Positions 1 through 7,491 of a stretch of 29,540 nucleotides of DNA are shown piece after piece. The DNA comes from Tannerellaceae bacterium. GTDB taxonomy: Bacteria; Bacteroidota; Bacteroidia; Bacteroidales; Tannerellaceae. The position numbers and the translations under genes are program-made. The stretch's first letter is position 1. The number at the start of each line of letters is the position of its first letter. The stretch lies in assembly GCA_031284275.1 (NCBI GenBank), contig JAITAD010000073.1, positions 1 to 29,540 on the forward strand, given 5' to 3'. The notes under the pieces are model-generated. The model saw only the letters and a program-made list of their open reading frames with translations. It ran no database searches and was not told the origin of the DNA.

Positions 1-433
1 AGCCGGTCAACGCCAACCGTAAAGAAACACTGTCTTCTGCCTCCAAACGGTACTTTGAGTCTATCTTTCCGTCAAAAAGCCACTCCCGCTCATTCTTCTT
101 CAACTCTCCCACGGACGTAAAAACAGCAATCGTCGCCGGTGTGTCCGACGATATGATCCCGTCTGTAGCCAACTGTGCTGTCAAGTTATAATCGTAGCTT
201 GATGAGTGATAGGCCGGCCTCCGTTTGGCGATATTACGATAGGTATCATCCGTAACCAATTCCGGCGAAGCATCTTCTGCCGGACTTCCCGGGTACACCC
301 CAATCCCCCGCGTATAATATTCCGACCGGGCAGTCATCTCCGCCTTTCTTGCACACCCCACCCAGACAGCTACTCCGGCCATCACCACAGCCAACCCTGT
401 CAAAACCTGATACTTTCCCATACCTTTTCCCAT
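1..433 (-). CDS. Large surface lipoprotein, possibly glycoside-hydrolase type, 5' part only
   Basis: An open minus-strand frame starts at 433 and is still open at base 1, giving 144 codons; the rest lies outside the window. The start is well supported: a Shine-Dalgarno GGAGGA sits at 447-442, eight bases before the ATG, and a Bacteroidetes -7 box lies just upstream. A second in-frame ATG is at 421. The N-terminus is basic, then hydrophobic (about residues 8-24), then reaches a Cys in the context VWVGC, a loose lipobox, so I infer an outer-membrane or periplasmic lipoprotein. After it come GIGVYPGSPAED, RRPAYHSSSYDYNLTAQLATDG and REWLFDGK. From memory this style of sequence begins large Bacteroidetes secreted proteins with discoidin-like and glycoside hydrolase family 2 modules. 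No catalytic domain is visible here, so the enzymatic role is a guess; the gene itself is near certain. Confidence 0.75.
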   Translation of the reverse strand, partial: MGKGMGKYQVLTGLAVVMAGVAVWVGCARKAEMTARSEYYTRGIGVYPGSPAEDASPELVTDDTYRNIAKRRPAYHSSSYDYNLTAQLATDGIISSDTPATIAVFTSVGELKKNEREWLFDGKIDSKYRLEAEDSVSLRLALTG

Positions 434-434
434 T

Positions 435-640
435 CTACCTGTCCTCCGTTATCACCCACAAAGGTAACATTATCCAACGGCCATAAAAGGGAATGACGGT
501 GGTGAGGCGGTCGCTGCCGATGGAGTTGGAGGTGGCAACGTAGTTGGCGGTATTGGGTATCTGTTTGCTCTCGGGATAGTACAACAAGTAGGAATATCCG
601 TATCGGTAATGACTGTTTGCGGTACATTTGAAATTGAGGA
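435..640 (-). pseudogene. Possible 3' remnant of a protein-coding gene
   Basis: A minus-strand frame ends in TAG at 437-435, one base before the ATG of the lipoprotein gene. From about 640 down it has Bacteroidetes-like codon choice (runs of C-ending codons in a stretch reading SNSIGSDRLTTVIPFYGRW) and looks like real protein. Further upstream the frame runs into palindromic, apparently non-coding DNA, and its only ATG (728) has no ribosome site. I do not recognise the protein. It could be the surviving C-terminus of a deleted gene or a chance open frame; the -7 box at 459-466 lies inside its end, which argues that it is no longer functional. Confidence 0.3.
459..466 (-). promoter_or_regulatory. 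-7 box for the surface lipoprotein gene
   Basis: The minus strand reads TACCTTTG, an exact match to the Bacteroidetes -7 consensus TAnnTTTG, 25 bases before the ATG at 433. No convincing TTTG -33 element is present at the usual distance. The predicted leader is about 20 bases and contains the GGAGGA ribosome site. Confidence 0.5.
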
Positions 641-733
641 CAGAAATGACAGATGAAATGTGCGACTGTGTATCGCGTAGTTTGAAAATTGTTTTACCTT
701 TGCGGCATACCGGTTGACACCGGAGCATGGTGG

Positions 734-755
734 GTTAACGCTAAGCGGCGTTAAC
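734..755. repeat. Perfect 8-bp inverted repeat
   Basis: GTTAACGC (734-741) and GCGTTAAC (748-755) form an 8-bp stem with a 6-base loop. It sits next to a second hairpin downstream of the nuclease-like gene. There is no T-run, so it is a weak terminator at best; it could also be a protein-binding dyad. Confidence 0.55.
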
Positions 756-764
756 ACGCCCCTT

Positions 765-790
765 GCGGGTGGAGGTTACTCTCCACCCGT
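765..790 (-). terminator. Stem-loop directly after the nuclease-like gene
   Basis: Bases 766-774 pair with 781-789 (nine base pairs, GC-rich) around a 6-base loop. The hairpin starts one base after the TGA at 794-792. Position and stability suggest transcription termination or 3'-end protection, but no U-tract follows on the minus strand, so classical intrinsic termination is uncertain. Confidence 0.5.
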
Positions 791-791
791 G

Positions 792-1361
792 TCATTTCAG
801 TAGTTTTCGAATCTGATCTGCATCGTATATCTTTACTCTCTCGTCAGGATCTATCAATATCACTTTCTTGATTGACCTGTTCCTGCCCCTACCGAGAGCA
901 CTCTTGTTGGCGTTCCATATAGAAGCTTCGCTGTATTCCGGAAGTAATTTGAAAACAACTTCGCCACAGCCCTTTTTAGAGGCATCCTTATATCCTCTTT
1001 GTATCGCACTCTTCGCATTTTGCGAATGAGGACTCTTCGCATCGGAATATTGCCCTGTTCTCAAGTTTAGCGCATCCGGCGAACTATACTCGCCTTTCTG
1101 CGGGATTACATCTTTCGGAGGATGTCTAACTGGCAGTATCCTGTACTGTTCTCCATGCTTCGCCAAGAGTTGATATATGGCAACATTCTCCTTATACTCC
1201 TGCTTGTTCTGCCCATAATTTTCCAACTTCGGCAACTCCAATACCCCTCCGCTTTCTTCAAAGACAATCCTTTCATATTCAACCTCAATAGGTTGCTGCT
1301 TTATTTCTCGGCTACTCTTCATATTTCCCGTTTGGTGTGTAATGTATAATTTTGTATTCAT
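792..1361 (-). CDS. Putative nuclease-toxin-like protein (CdiA C-terminal / PD-(D/E)xK-like)
   Basis: This 189-residue protein has no signal peptide and no membrane segment. Residues 55-138 follow a pattern I associate with the tRNA-nuclease tips of contact-dependent inhibition proteins and related phage or conjugative-element nucleases: ENVAIYQLLAKHGEQYRILP (58-77), then SPDALNL (94-100), then YSDAKSP (105-111), then a helix NAKSAIQRGYKDASKKG followed by strand EVVFKL. Asp96 and Asp107-x-Lys109 resemble a PD-(D/E)xK metal-nuclease motif. The last part (159-189) is basic, then RVKIYDADQIRKLL. The ATG at 1361 has no clear ribosome site; Met14 is an alternative. There is no delivery domain and no obvious immunity gene beside it, so it may be an orphan toxin cassette, a toxin with distant immunity, or a domesticated enzyme. 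Family assignment is by pattern memory only. Confidence 0.55.
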   Translation of the reverse strand: MNTKLYITHQTGNMKSSREIKQQPIEVEYERIVFEESGGVLELPKLENYGQNKQEYKENVAIYQLLAKHGEQYRILPVRHPPKDVIPQKGEYSSPDALNLRTGQYSDAKSPHSQNAKSAIQRGYKDASKKGCGEVVFKLLPEYSEASIWNANKSALGRGRNRSIKKVILIDPDERVKIYDADQIRKLLK

Positions 1362-1503
1362 GCGACAAAAATGTACATATTACTTTCATACGGTATGTAT
1401 TCCACCCCATGTTTTTTCTACCCTGCAAGCTTTCGCAAGAGGGGCTGTACAGTAACCATCATCATAAGTGGGACTGAACGATAGCGGAAACCTTTGATTA
1501 TAG

Positions 1504-1517
1504 CATGGTAAACCATG
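1504..1517. promoter_or_regulatory. CATGGT-aa-ACCATG dyad in the gap before the phosphatase-like gene
   Basis: A perfect 6-bp inverted repeat with a 2-base centre lies 57 bases upstream of the -7 box at 1574. Its size and position suit an operator, but nothing in the window identifies a regulator. Confidence 0.25.
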
Positions 1518-1573
1518 TGTCAGTACTTGAATATTGGCGGTTTCAAGAAGGGGATTTATAGGGGAATAATGGG

Positions 1574-1581
1574 TATCTTTG
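1574..1581 (+). promoter_or_regulatory. -7 box for the phosphatase-like lipoprotein gene
   Basis: TATCTTTG matches TAnnTTTG exactly, 26 bases before the ATG at 1607. No TTTG is found at the expected -33 distance. Confidence 0.5.
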
Positions 1582-1606
1582 CCCATTGTCTCTTCAAAAA
1601 TGACAG

Positions 1607-2671
1607 ATGATAGCTAAGTTCTCTCCTCTTTGTTTTGCGGTGGCTCTCACGGCCTGCTCCACCGGTTACCCGCCCCAAGTCTACACTGCCTGTGAACGGG
1701 ATCCTGTAGGGAACTTCCTCATCAAGTGGGAAAGCTTCTACTCGATGGTGGGGAAGGTCGATATCTACATCTCCGGCGACCCCAACAACTTCGATTTGCG
1801 CCGCCCCCCTGTTCTATCGGCCAATGTCGAGGATTGTGTCGCCACCTATGTCACACCCGATAACATCTCCCGACAGTACTTTCGCCTTATTTTCGAGAAC
1901 GGACAGGCTTACACCGTAGGTGAACGGCCTATTAAGATGGATAGCGTCCCGAACTTGCGAGACATCGGAGGCTACTTCGCATCGGGGGGCGGTACCACCC
2001 GATGGGGAATGGTCTACCGTTCCGGAAGCCTTGGGCACCTCAGTCTGCGCGATTCCCTCCGTCTGGCAAACCTCCACTTACGTACCATCATCGACATGCG
2101 TAGCGCTACCGAGATGGCTTCCTCCCCGCTTTTTTTCGCGAATGCCCGCATCGTCCGCCTTCCGCTCACCATCAACACCCTCAGTACGGCCTCCGACGGC
2201 CTGCGCACAGACCGCCTGCGCCGAGGGGATGCTACCATCCACATGCAGGATGCCTACCTCCGTTTCGTTTCCGAAAATACGCCTGCTTTTTCCGCTGCCC
2301 TCCGCGAGTTTCTCATCCGTGATAACTACCCGATTCTCGTGACCTGTACTTTTGGAAAGGACGCATGTGGGTTTTTCTCTTCATTACTCCTCGCTGCGTT
2401 GGGCATACCCGAAAGTACCATCCTTGACGATTACCTTGAGACCGGCCTTACCTTCGAGCACATTATCCCACATCTCGGTTTCTCTCCCGGCACGCTGTCT
2501 GCCGGAGCCATTGATGCCGCCCTCGTCCTCCTTTCCGCCGATGAGTCGTTCCTGACCCCTATCCATGACCGTGTCCGAAAGGATTACGGTTCTTTCGAGA
2601 GTTTCCTGTCCGGCGAGTTCGGGCTGTCGCCCTCAGACCGTACACACCTGAAGAATATCCTACTCCGTTAA
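1607..2671 (+). CDS. Tyrosine-phosphatase-fold lipoprotein with an altered active site
   Basis: A 354-residue protein with a lipoprotein signal (hydrophobic stretch, lipobox LTAC, Cys17). Residues 25-105 form a beta-rich N-terminal domain. From about residue 110 it follows the MptpB/IphP-like protein tyrosine-serine phosphatase family: NLRDIGGY (116-123), YRSG (137-140), IIDMRSATE (161-169), then GFFSSLLLAALGIPESTI after the catalytic loop. That loop normally reads HCxxGKDRTG; here it is T246-C247-T-F-G-K-D-A253-C254-G255. The nucleophile Cys is kept, but the preceding His is Thr and the phosphate-binding Arg is Ala, so catalysis is expected to be lost or very weak. It may bind phosphorylated or other anionic ligands at the outer membrane or in the periplasm. 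The ATG lies just after the -7 box and has no strong ribosome site. Fold assignment is strong; activity is doubtful. Confidence 0.85.
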   Translation: MIAKFSPLCFAVALTACSTGYPPQVYTACERDPVGNFLIKWESFYSMVGKVDIYISGDPNNFDLRRPPVLSANVEDCVATYVTPDNISRQYFRLIFENGQAYTVGERPIKMDSVPNLRDIGGYFASGGGTTRWGMVYRSGSLGHLSLRDSLRLANLHLRTIIDMRSATEMASSPLFFANARIVRLPLTINTLSTASDGLRTDRLRRGDATIHMQDAYLRFVSENTPAFSAALREFLIRDNYPILVTCTFGKDACGFFSSLLLAALGIPESTILDDYLETGLTFEHIIPHLGFSPGTLSAGAIDAALVLLSADESFLTPIHDRVRKDYGSFESFLSGEFGLSPSDRTHLKNILLR

Positions 2672-2699
2672 AAATACCCATATTTCTGCGGCAAAGCTC

Positions 2700-2730
2700 T
2701 TGTTTTACACTATTTTTCTACCGTCCTTTG
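2700..2730 (+). promoter_or_regulatory. Likely promoter of the RNA helicase gene
   Basis: TTG at 2700-2702, a 20-base spacer, then GTCCTTTG at 2723-2730, one mismatch from TAnnTTTG. This geometry fits the Bacteroidetes -33/-7 promoter. It implies transcription starting near 2737 and so rules out the TTG at 2728 as the helicase start codon. Confidence 0.45.
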
Positions 2731-2751
2731 CCCCCTCAATTAAAAAATCTA

Positions 2752-4473
2752 ATGAGTACATTTGAAGAGTTAGGTGTTGCCGCTCCCATTATGCAGGCAA
2801 TCCGAGAAATGGGCTACGAAACGCCTATGCCCGTACAAGAAGAAGTGATTCCCCTTTTGTTGGGCGATGACAACGATGTTATCGCTCTCGCTCAAACAGG
2901 AACGGGAAAAACGGCTGCTTTCGGCATCCCCATCCTCCAAAAAACCGATATCGACGCCCGCTATCCACAGTCGCTCATCCTCTGCCCTACGCGAGAACTT
3001 TGTCTCCAGATAGCAGGAGACCTCAGCGATTACTCCAAGTACATCGACCATCTATCTGTCCTCCCCGTTTACGGAGGGTCGAGTATTGAGAGCCAAATCA
3101 AAACGCTCAAGCGCGGCGTACATGTCGTCGTGGCTACCCCCGGACGGCTGCTTGACCTGATGAACCGTAAGACCGTCGACCTGAGTCGTATCCGGAACGT
3201 CATTCTCGATGAGGCCGATGAAATGCTCAACATGGGCTTCTCCGACAGCATCAATGATATCCTCGCCGAAGTTCCCGCATCGCGCAACATGCTCCTCTTC
3301 TCCGCTACCATGCCCCAAGGTATCGCCGCCATTACAGGCAAATACATGCGGACGCCCAAGGAAATTGTCATCGGGAACAAGAATGAAGGCAACAAGAATA
3401 TCCGACACGTGTATTTCATGGTGCGTGCACAGGATAAGTACCTTGCCCTGAAACGCATTGCCGATTTCTATCCCAACATCTACGGTATCGTCTTCTGTCG
3501 TACCCGTAGGGAAACGCAGGAAGTGGCCGATAATCTCATCAAAGACGGTTACAACGCAGACTCTCTCCACGGCGAACTCTCTCAGGCGCAACGCGACTAC
3601 GTGATGCAGAAGTTCCGTATCCGCAACATACAGCTCCTCGTCGCTACCGATGTGGCTGCGCGTGGCCTTGACGTTGACGACCTCACCCATATCATCAACT
3701 ATGGCCTGCCTGATGAGGTCGAACTTTACACTCACCGTAGCGGCCGTACCGCTCGTGCAGGGAAAACAGGCATATCCATTTCCATCTGCCATACTAAAGA
3801 GAAAGGAAAGATTCGCGACATCGAGCGCGCCCTGAACAAACCTTTCGAGAAAGGTGTCATGCCAAACGGTAAGGCTATCTGCGAGAAACAACTCTTCAAC
3901 CTCGTAGACCAAATTGAGAAAGTACAGGTCAATGAGGATGAAATTGCTTCTATCATGCCCTCCGTCTTTCGCAAATTGGACTGGTTGGACAAGGAAGACA
4001 TCATCAAGCGGGTCGTCTCTCTTGAGTTTAACCGTATGATCGATTACTACAAAGATGCCGATGATATCGCAACTGTGGACGAACGTTCGTCCCGCAACGA
4101 ACGCACTCCCCGACACCTTCCCGAACAGGGATACGTTCGCCTCTTTCTTAACTTCGGCAAGTCCGACGGGTTGTATCCCGGCCAGCTTATCGAGCTTATT
4201 AACCAGTGTGTCAGCCATGTACGCATTGGGAAAATAGATTTGCACGACACGTTTTCATTCTTCGAAGTGGAGGAGAAAGATGCTCGGCGCGTCATGGATG
4301 GAATGAGCAATTTTGAGGTTGAAGGGCGGCGTATCTCTGTCGTTCCGGCACAGGAAAAGAAAGCCGATGGAGGCGGAGGCAAACGGCGAAGCTTTACCCC
4401 GCAACGCAAAAAACCGTTCGGCCGTCCCGAAAACAATTCAGACAAACCTTGGCGCAACCGCCGCAATCATTGA
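2752..4473 (+). CDS. deaD: DEAD-box ATP-dependent RNA helicase (DeaD/CsdA type)
   Basis: A 573-residue cytoplasmic helicase that unwinds RNA duplexes, with likely roles in ribosome assembly, mRNA turnover and cold adaptation. RecA domain 1 shows the Q motif (FEELG to PMPVQEEVIP, residues 4-33), Walker A AQTGTGKT (47-54), PTRELC, DEAD (153-156) and SAT (184-186). RecA domain 2 shows ARGLDVD and HRSGRTARAGKTG. Residues about 460-540 match the DbpA-type RNA-binding domain (YVRLFLNFGKSDGLYPGQLI), followed by a basic Arg/Lys/Asn-rich tail, which places it with DeaD/CsdA rather than RhlE. I start at the ATG at 2752 because an upstream TTG overlaps the promoter. The 3' end overlaps the convergent rnc gene by 7 bases. 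Confidence 0.95.
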   Translation: MSTFEELGVAAPIMQAIREMGYETPMPVQEEVIPLLLGDDNDVIALAQTGTGKTAAFGIPILQKTDIDARYPQSLILCPTRELCLQIAGDLSDYSKYIDHLSVLPVYGGSSIESQIKTLKRGVHVVVATPGRLLDLMNRKTVDLSRIRNVILDEADEMLNMGFSDSINDILAEVPASRNMLLFSATMPQGIAAITGKYMRTPKEIVIGNKNEGNKNIRHVYFMVRAQDKYLALKRIADFYPNIYGIVFCRTRRETQEVADNLIKDGYNADSLHGELSQAQRDYVMQKFRIRNIQLLVATDVAARGLDVDDLTHIINYGLPDEVELYTHRSGRTARAGKTGISISICHTKEKGKIRDIERALNKPFEKGVMPNGKAICEKQLFNLVDQIEKVQVNEDEIASIMPSVFRKLDWLDKEDIIKRVVSLEFNRMIDYYKDADDIATVDERSSRNERTPRHLPEQGYVRLFLNFGKSDGLYPGQLIELINQCVSHVRIGKIDLHDTFSFFEVEEKDARRVMDGMSNFEVEGRRISVVPAQEKKADGGGGKRRSFTPQRKKPFGRPENNSDKPWRNRRNH

Positions 4474-5231
4474 GCGTTAGAAGGCGCTTTTGTTTCGGAA
4501 CGCAGACATCTGAGGGCATCTTCAGCCGCTTTTTGCTGCGATTCCTTTTTGGAGTATCCTGTACCTATGCCCAATTGCCGGTCTCCGAGAAAAACGGCTG
4601 ACCGGAAGATGAAGCTGCCTTCATCATCGCATCCGACATGCTTCACTTTGAAAGAAACGGACTCTTTCCGTTTTTGCGCCCATTCGATGAGCATGGACTT
4701 AAAGTTCGTTTCTTCCTGCACAAGATCCTCCAGATCGATGTACTTACCGATGATTACTCCTCGTACAAAGCGGCTGCACGCTCTATAGCCGCGATCAAGG
4801 TAGATGGCCGCAATCAGGGCTTCCAAAGCATTACCGCACGTATGGTTATTGTGAGCGGAGAGACGAACGCCGGAAACGCACATCATCCGGTCGATACCCA
4901 AAGCGAGAGCTATGTGGTGCATCGTTTCGCGCCGGACGATCTTGGAACGGGTATCGGTCAAAAATCCCTCTCGCTTATCGGGGTAACGCTTGTAAAGCAT
5001 GTCGGCGACAATAGCTCCCAGAATGGCGTCACCGAGAAACTCCAACCGCTCGTTGTCTAAACACTTCCCCGAGGCGACTTTTCCGCGTGGGGAAGAGGAA
5101 CGGTGTCGAAACGCTTGACTGTATACCGATATGTCGCCGGGAAAAACACCCGTCATCCTGTAAATAGAAAGATAAGGTTCCTCTCCATGATGGATCAAAA
5201 ACCCTATCTTTTCCTTAACCCGTTGGAACAC
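4467..5231 (-). CDS. rnc: Ribonuclease III
   Basis: A 254-residue double-strand-specific endoribonuclease that processes rRNA precursors and structured mRNAs. The catalytic domain has the signature NERLEFLGDAIL (residues 60-71), with Glu61, Glu64 and Asp68 as metal-site residues, and a second motif GNALEALIAAIYLDRG containing Glu137. At the position of E. coli Asp114 this protein has Asn134; I believe Asn is common in Bacteroidetes homologues, so this is probably lineage-typical. A double-stranded-RNA-binding domain (about 168-245) ends in YSKKESQQKAAEDALRCL. Translation starts at GTG (5231), one base after the fabF stop, implying coupling in an acpP-fabF-rnc operon. Confidence 0.95.
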   Translation of the reverse strand: MFQRVKEKIGFLIHHGEEPYLSIYRMTGVFPGDISVYSQAFRHRSSSPRGKVASGKCLDNERLEFLGDAILGAIVADMLYKRYPDKREGFLTDTRSKIVRRETMHHIALALGIDRMMCVSGVRLSAHNNHTCGNALEALIAAIYLDRGYRACSRFVRGVIIGKYIDLEDLVQEETNFKSMLIEWAQKRKESVSFKVKHVGCDDEGSFIFRSAVFLGDRQLGIGTGYSKKESQQKAAEDALRCLRSETKAPSNAQ

Positions 5232-5232
5232 T

Positions 5233-6489
5233 TTAACTCGTGAACTTTTTTACGATTATACTCGCATTATGCCCTCCAAAACCAAAAGTATTGGACAAGG
5301 CGACGTGAACGTCCCTCTTTTGGGCTTTGTTGAAAGTAAAGTTCAGGTTGTAGTCTATCTCGGGGTCGTCATCCCCCTCCGTATGGTTGATGGTGGGAGG
5401 GATGATACCATTCTTGATGGCCAACACGCAAGCTATCGTTTCCACCGCTCCCGTAGCGCCAAGCAGATGGCCGGTCATGGACTTGGTGGAGCTGATGTTC
5501 AGCTTGTAAGCGTGGTCACCAAAGACCTCTTTGATAGCTTTCACTTCAGATATGTCGCCAACAGGAGTCGATGTACCATGCACGTTGATGTAATCTACAT
5601 CTTCGGGGCGCATCCCCGCATCCTCCAAGGCGTTACGCATCACCAGCTTCGCTCCGAGACCTTCGGGATGGGAAGCCGTCAGATGATAAGCGTCTGCTGA
5701 TGCACCCGACCCTACCACTTCGGCGTAAATACGTGCACCGCGTGCCAGAGCGTGCCCTAATTCTTCCAACACCAGACAACCTGAACCTTCTCCTAAGACA
5801 AAGCCATCGCGGCTGGCGCTAAACGGGCGAGAAGCCGTTTCCGGCGAGTCGTTTCGCGTAGACAAAGCATTCATGGCGTTGAATCCGCCCATTCCTACGG
5901 CAGATACGGTAGCTTCCGCACCCCCTGTTACGATAACGTTGGCCTTCCCTAAACGGATGTGGTCAAACGCATCGGCGACAGCGGTGGTGGAAGATGCGCA
6001 AGCCGAAACGGTTGCGAAGTTGGGACCGCGAAAACCGTACATCATGGAAATGTGTCCGGCGGCGATGTCAGCGATGATCTTCGGAATGAAAAACGGACCG
6101 AAACGAGGGCCGCGTTCCTTGTCATACGCCATCGTCTCTTCCTCGAAACTCTTGATACCACCAATACCGGCGGCGAAGATGACCCCTATCTTGTCCAAGT
6201 TCTCTGTTTCGAGAATCAGTCCCGAATCAGCAACAGCTTCTTTGGCCGCTTTCAAGGCCAACAAGCTGTAACGGTCACACTTCCTGGCTTCTTTTCTGTC
6301 CATCAACTCCAAAGGGTCAAAACCCTTCACTTCGCAGGCAAACTGTGTCTTGAACAGGGAAGCGTCGAATTGCGTAACAGGACCCGCCCCGCTTTTCCCC
6401 AAAAGCAAACCCTCCCAGGTTTCCGTAAGCGTATTGCCCAGGGGGGTTATGGCGCCGAGTCCTGTTACTACTACTCTTTTTAGTTCCAT
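5233..6489 (-). CDS. fabF: Beta-ketoacyl-ACP synthase II (FabF)
   Basis: A 418-residue elongation condensing enzyme that joins malonyl-ACP to acyl-ACP in cytoplasmic fatty-acid synthesis. The thiolase-fold catalytic triad is intact: Cys164 in TVSACASSTTA, His304 in NVHGTSTPVGD and His341 in KSMTGHLLGA. It opens with RVVVTGLGAITPLGN and closes with NTFGFGGHNASIIVKK, both typical of the family, and its length is normal. It lies 19 bases after acpP, its carrier-protein substrate, and one base before rnc, so the three are probably co-transcribed. The ATG at 6489 is the natural start. Confidence 0.97.
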   Translation of the reverse strand: MELKRVVVTGLGAITPLGNTLTETWEGLLLGKSGAGPVTQFDASLFKTQFACEVKGFDPLELMDRKEARKCDRYSLLALKAAKEAVADSGLILETENLDKIGVIFAAGIGGIKSFEEETMAYDKERGPRFGPFFIPKIIADIAAGHISMMYGFRGPNFATVSACASSTTAVADAFDHIRLGKANVIVTGGAEATVSAVGMGGFNAMNALSTRNDSPETASRPFSASRDGFVLGEGSGCLVLEELGHALARGARIYAEVVGSGASADAYHLTASHPEGLGAKLVMRNALEDAGMRPEDVDYINVHGTSTPVGDISEVKAIKEVFGDHAYKLNISSTKSMTGHLLGATGAVETIACVLAIKNGIIPPTINHTEGDDDPEIDYNLNFTFNKAQKRDVHVALSNTFGFGGHNASIIVKKFTS

Positions 6490-6508
6490 TGTCCTCGGCA
6501 GGAAGCAA

Positions 6509-6745
6509 TTACTTCAACTTCTCCTCAATGTAGGCAATGGCATCGCCAACGGTAGTAATACTTTCTGTCTGGTCATCGGGGATGGTGATACCAAACTCTT
6601 TCTCAAACTCCATGATTAACTCTACGGTGTCAAGGGAGTCCGCCCCAAGATCGTTCGCAAAGTTTGCCTCGTTCGTCACTTCTGTTTCTTCAACGCGCAG
6701 CTTGTCCACGATGATAGCTTTTACCCTTGATGCAATTTCAGACAT
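6509..6745 (-). CDS. acpP: Acyl carrier protein
   Basis: A 78-residue acidic four-helix carrier. The phosphopantetheine attachment serine is Ser37 in [17 protein letters not shown], the family hallmark, and the C-terminus [11 protein letters not shown] is typical. It carries growing acyl chains for FabF next door and, in this genome segment, for LpxA, LpxD and the FabZ half of LpxC-FabZ. It is the first gene of the acpP-fabF-rnc operon and diverges from purN across a 95-base gap. Confidence 0.97.
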   Translation of the reverse strand: MSEIASRVKAIIVDKLRVEETEVTNEANFANDLGADSLDTVELIMEFEKEFGITIPDDQTESITTVGDAIAYIEEKLK

Positions 6746-6793
6746 AACTTTAAAGACTTTTAGATTAATACTTAACTACACAAGTCCATTCAC

Positions 6794-6801
6794 TACCTTT
6801 G
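6794..6801 (+). promoter_or_regulatory. -7 box for purN
   Basis: TACCTTTG, an exact TAnnTTTG match, 40 bases before the ATG at 6841. A TTG at 6799 that would extend the purN frame lies inside this box and is therefore unlikely to be the start. Confidence 0.5.
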
Positions 6802-6824
6802 CGCACTTCGGCGACATGCGGCGA

Positions 6825-6854
6825 CAAAGGAAAAGAAATTATGTTATCTAACAA
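6825..6854 (-). promoter_or_regulatory. Candidate promoter for acpP-fabF-rnc
   Basis: On the minus strand TTG (6854-6852), a 19-base spacer, then TTCCTTTG (6832-6825), one mismatch from TAnnTTTG. It overlaps the first codons of purN and would give a leader of roughly 70 bases before acpP. Confidence 0.35.
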
Positions 6855-7491
6855 GTTTATGACTTCAAAAAATCATCGGCGGGACAATCTGGCCATCTTC
6901 GCTTCCGGCTCAGGCTCTAATGCAGAGAACATTATACAAACTTTCTCCCAAGCCTCCTCCGATGGCCTTTCACCTCTACTGCCGCCAAGACCGGCTGTTA
7001 TCCTGTCCAACAATCCGCGCGCCGGAGTACTCGAACGAGCAAAACGACTGTCCGTCCCCGCTCGGGTCTTTAGCAACAGCGCCTTCGCCGAAGGGATAGA
7101 CATTCTTCACGCATTGAACGAATACGAGGTGTCCTTTATTGTTCTGGCAGGTTTCATGAACAAGATAACCGCCCCCTTGCTTGATGCTTTCCCCAATCGC
7201 ATCCTTAACATCCACCCCGCCCTGTTGCCCCGTTTCGGCGGAAAAGGCATGTATGGACACCACGTCCATGAGGCTGTTCTGGCTGCCGGAGAGCGCCAAT
7301 CCGGCATCACCATCCATTTCATCAACGAGCATTACGATGAAGGCGACATCCTTTTCCAAGCCACCTGCCCCGTTTTGCCGGACGACACCCCCGACACGCT
7401 TGCCACCCGTATCCACGCCCTCGAACACGTCCACTACCCCCGCATCATCGCCCAAACTTTCTACGGCCGAGGTTCCGCAAGTATTTCCTGA
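6841..7491 (+). CDS. purN: Phosphoribosylglycinamide formyltransferase (PurN)
   Basis: A 216-residue cytoplasmic enzyme that formylates glycinamide ribonucleotide using 10-formyl-tetrahydrofolate, the third step of purine synthesis. The phosphate-binding loop FASGSGSNAENI (20-31) is followed by the active-site segment NIHPALLPRFGGKGMYG (123-139) with Asn123 and His125, and by HYDEGDILFQ with Asp166. These match the Asn-His-Asp set of the family. The ATG at 6841 is preceded by AAAGG at 6826-6830; Met7 is an alternative start. Its last 31 bases overlap the end of the convergent sulP gene. Confidence 0.95.
   Translation: MLSNKFMTSKNHRRDNLAIFASGSGSNAENIIQTFSQASSDGLSPLLPPRPAVILSNNPRAGVLERAKRLSVPARVFSNSAFAEGIDILHALNEYEVSFIVLAGFMNKITAPLLDAFPNRILNIHPALLPRFGGKGMYGHHVHEAVLAAGERQSGITIHFINEHYDEGDILFQATCPVLPDDTPDTLATRIHALEHVHYPRIIAQTFYGRGSASIS

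Noticed and set aside
734..755. Integron attC-like site
   Set aside because: The palindrome resembles attC ends superficially, but the 7-base core patterns do not fit and no integrase or cassette array is present.
1386..1586. 66-codon minus-strand open frame upstream of the nuclease-like gene
   Set aside because: No ribosome site, no promoter box and no recognisable family; its start lies just beside the -7 box of the phosphatase-like gene. It remains possible but unsupported.
3052..4245. Long minus-strand open frame opposite the RNA helicase
   Set aside because: It is an antisense shadow of the helicase gene, whose plus-strand frame carries every family motif.
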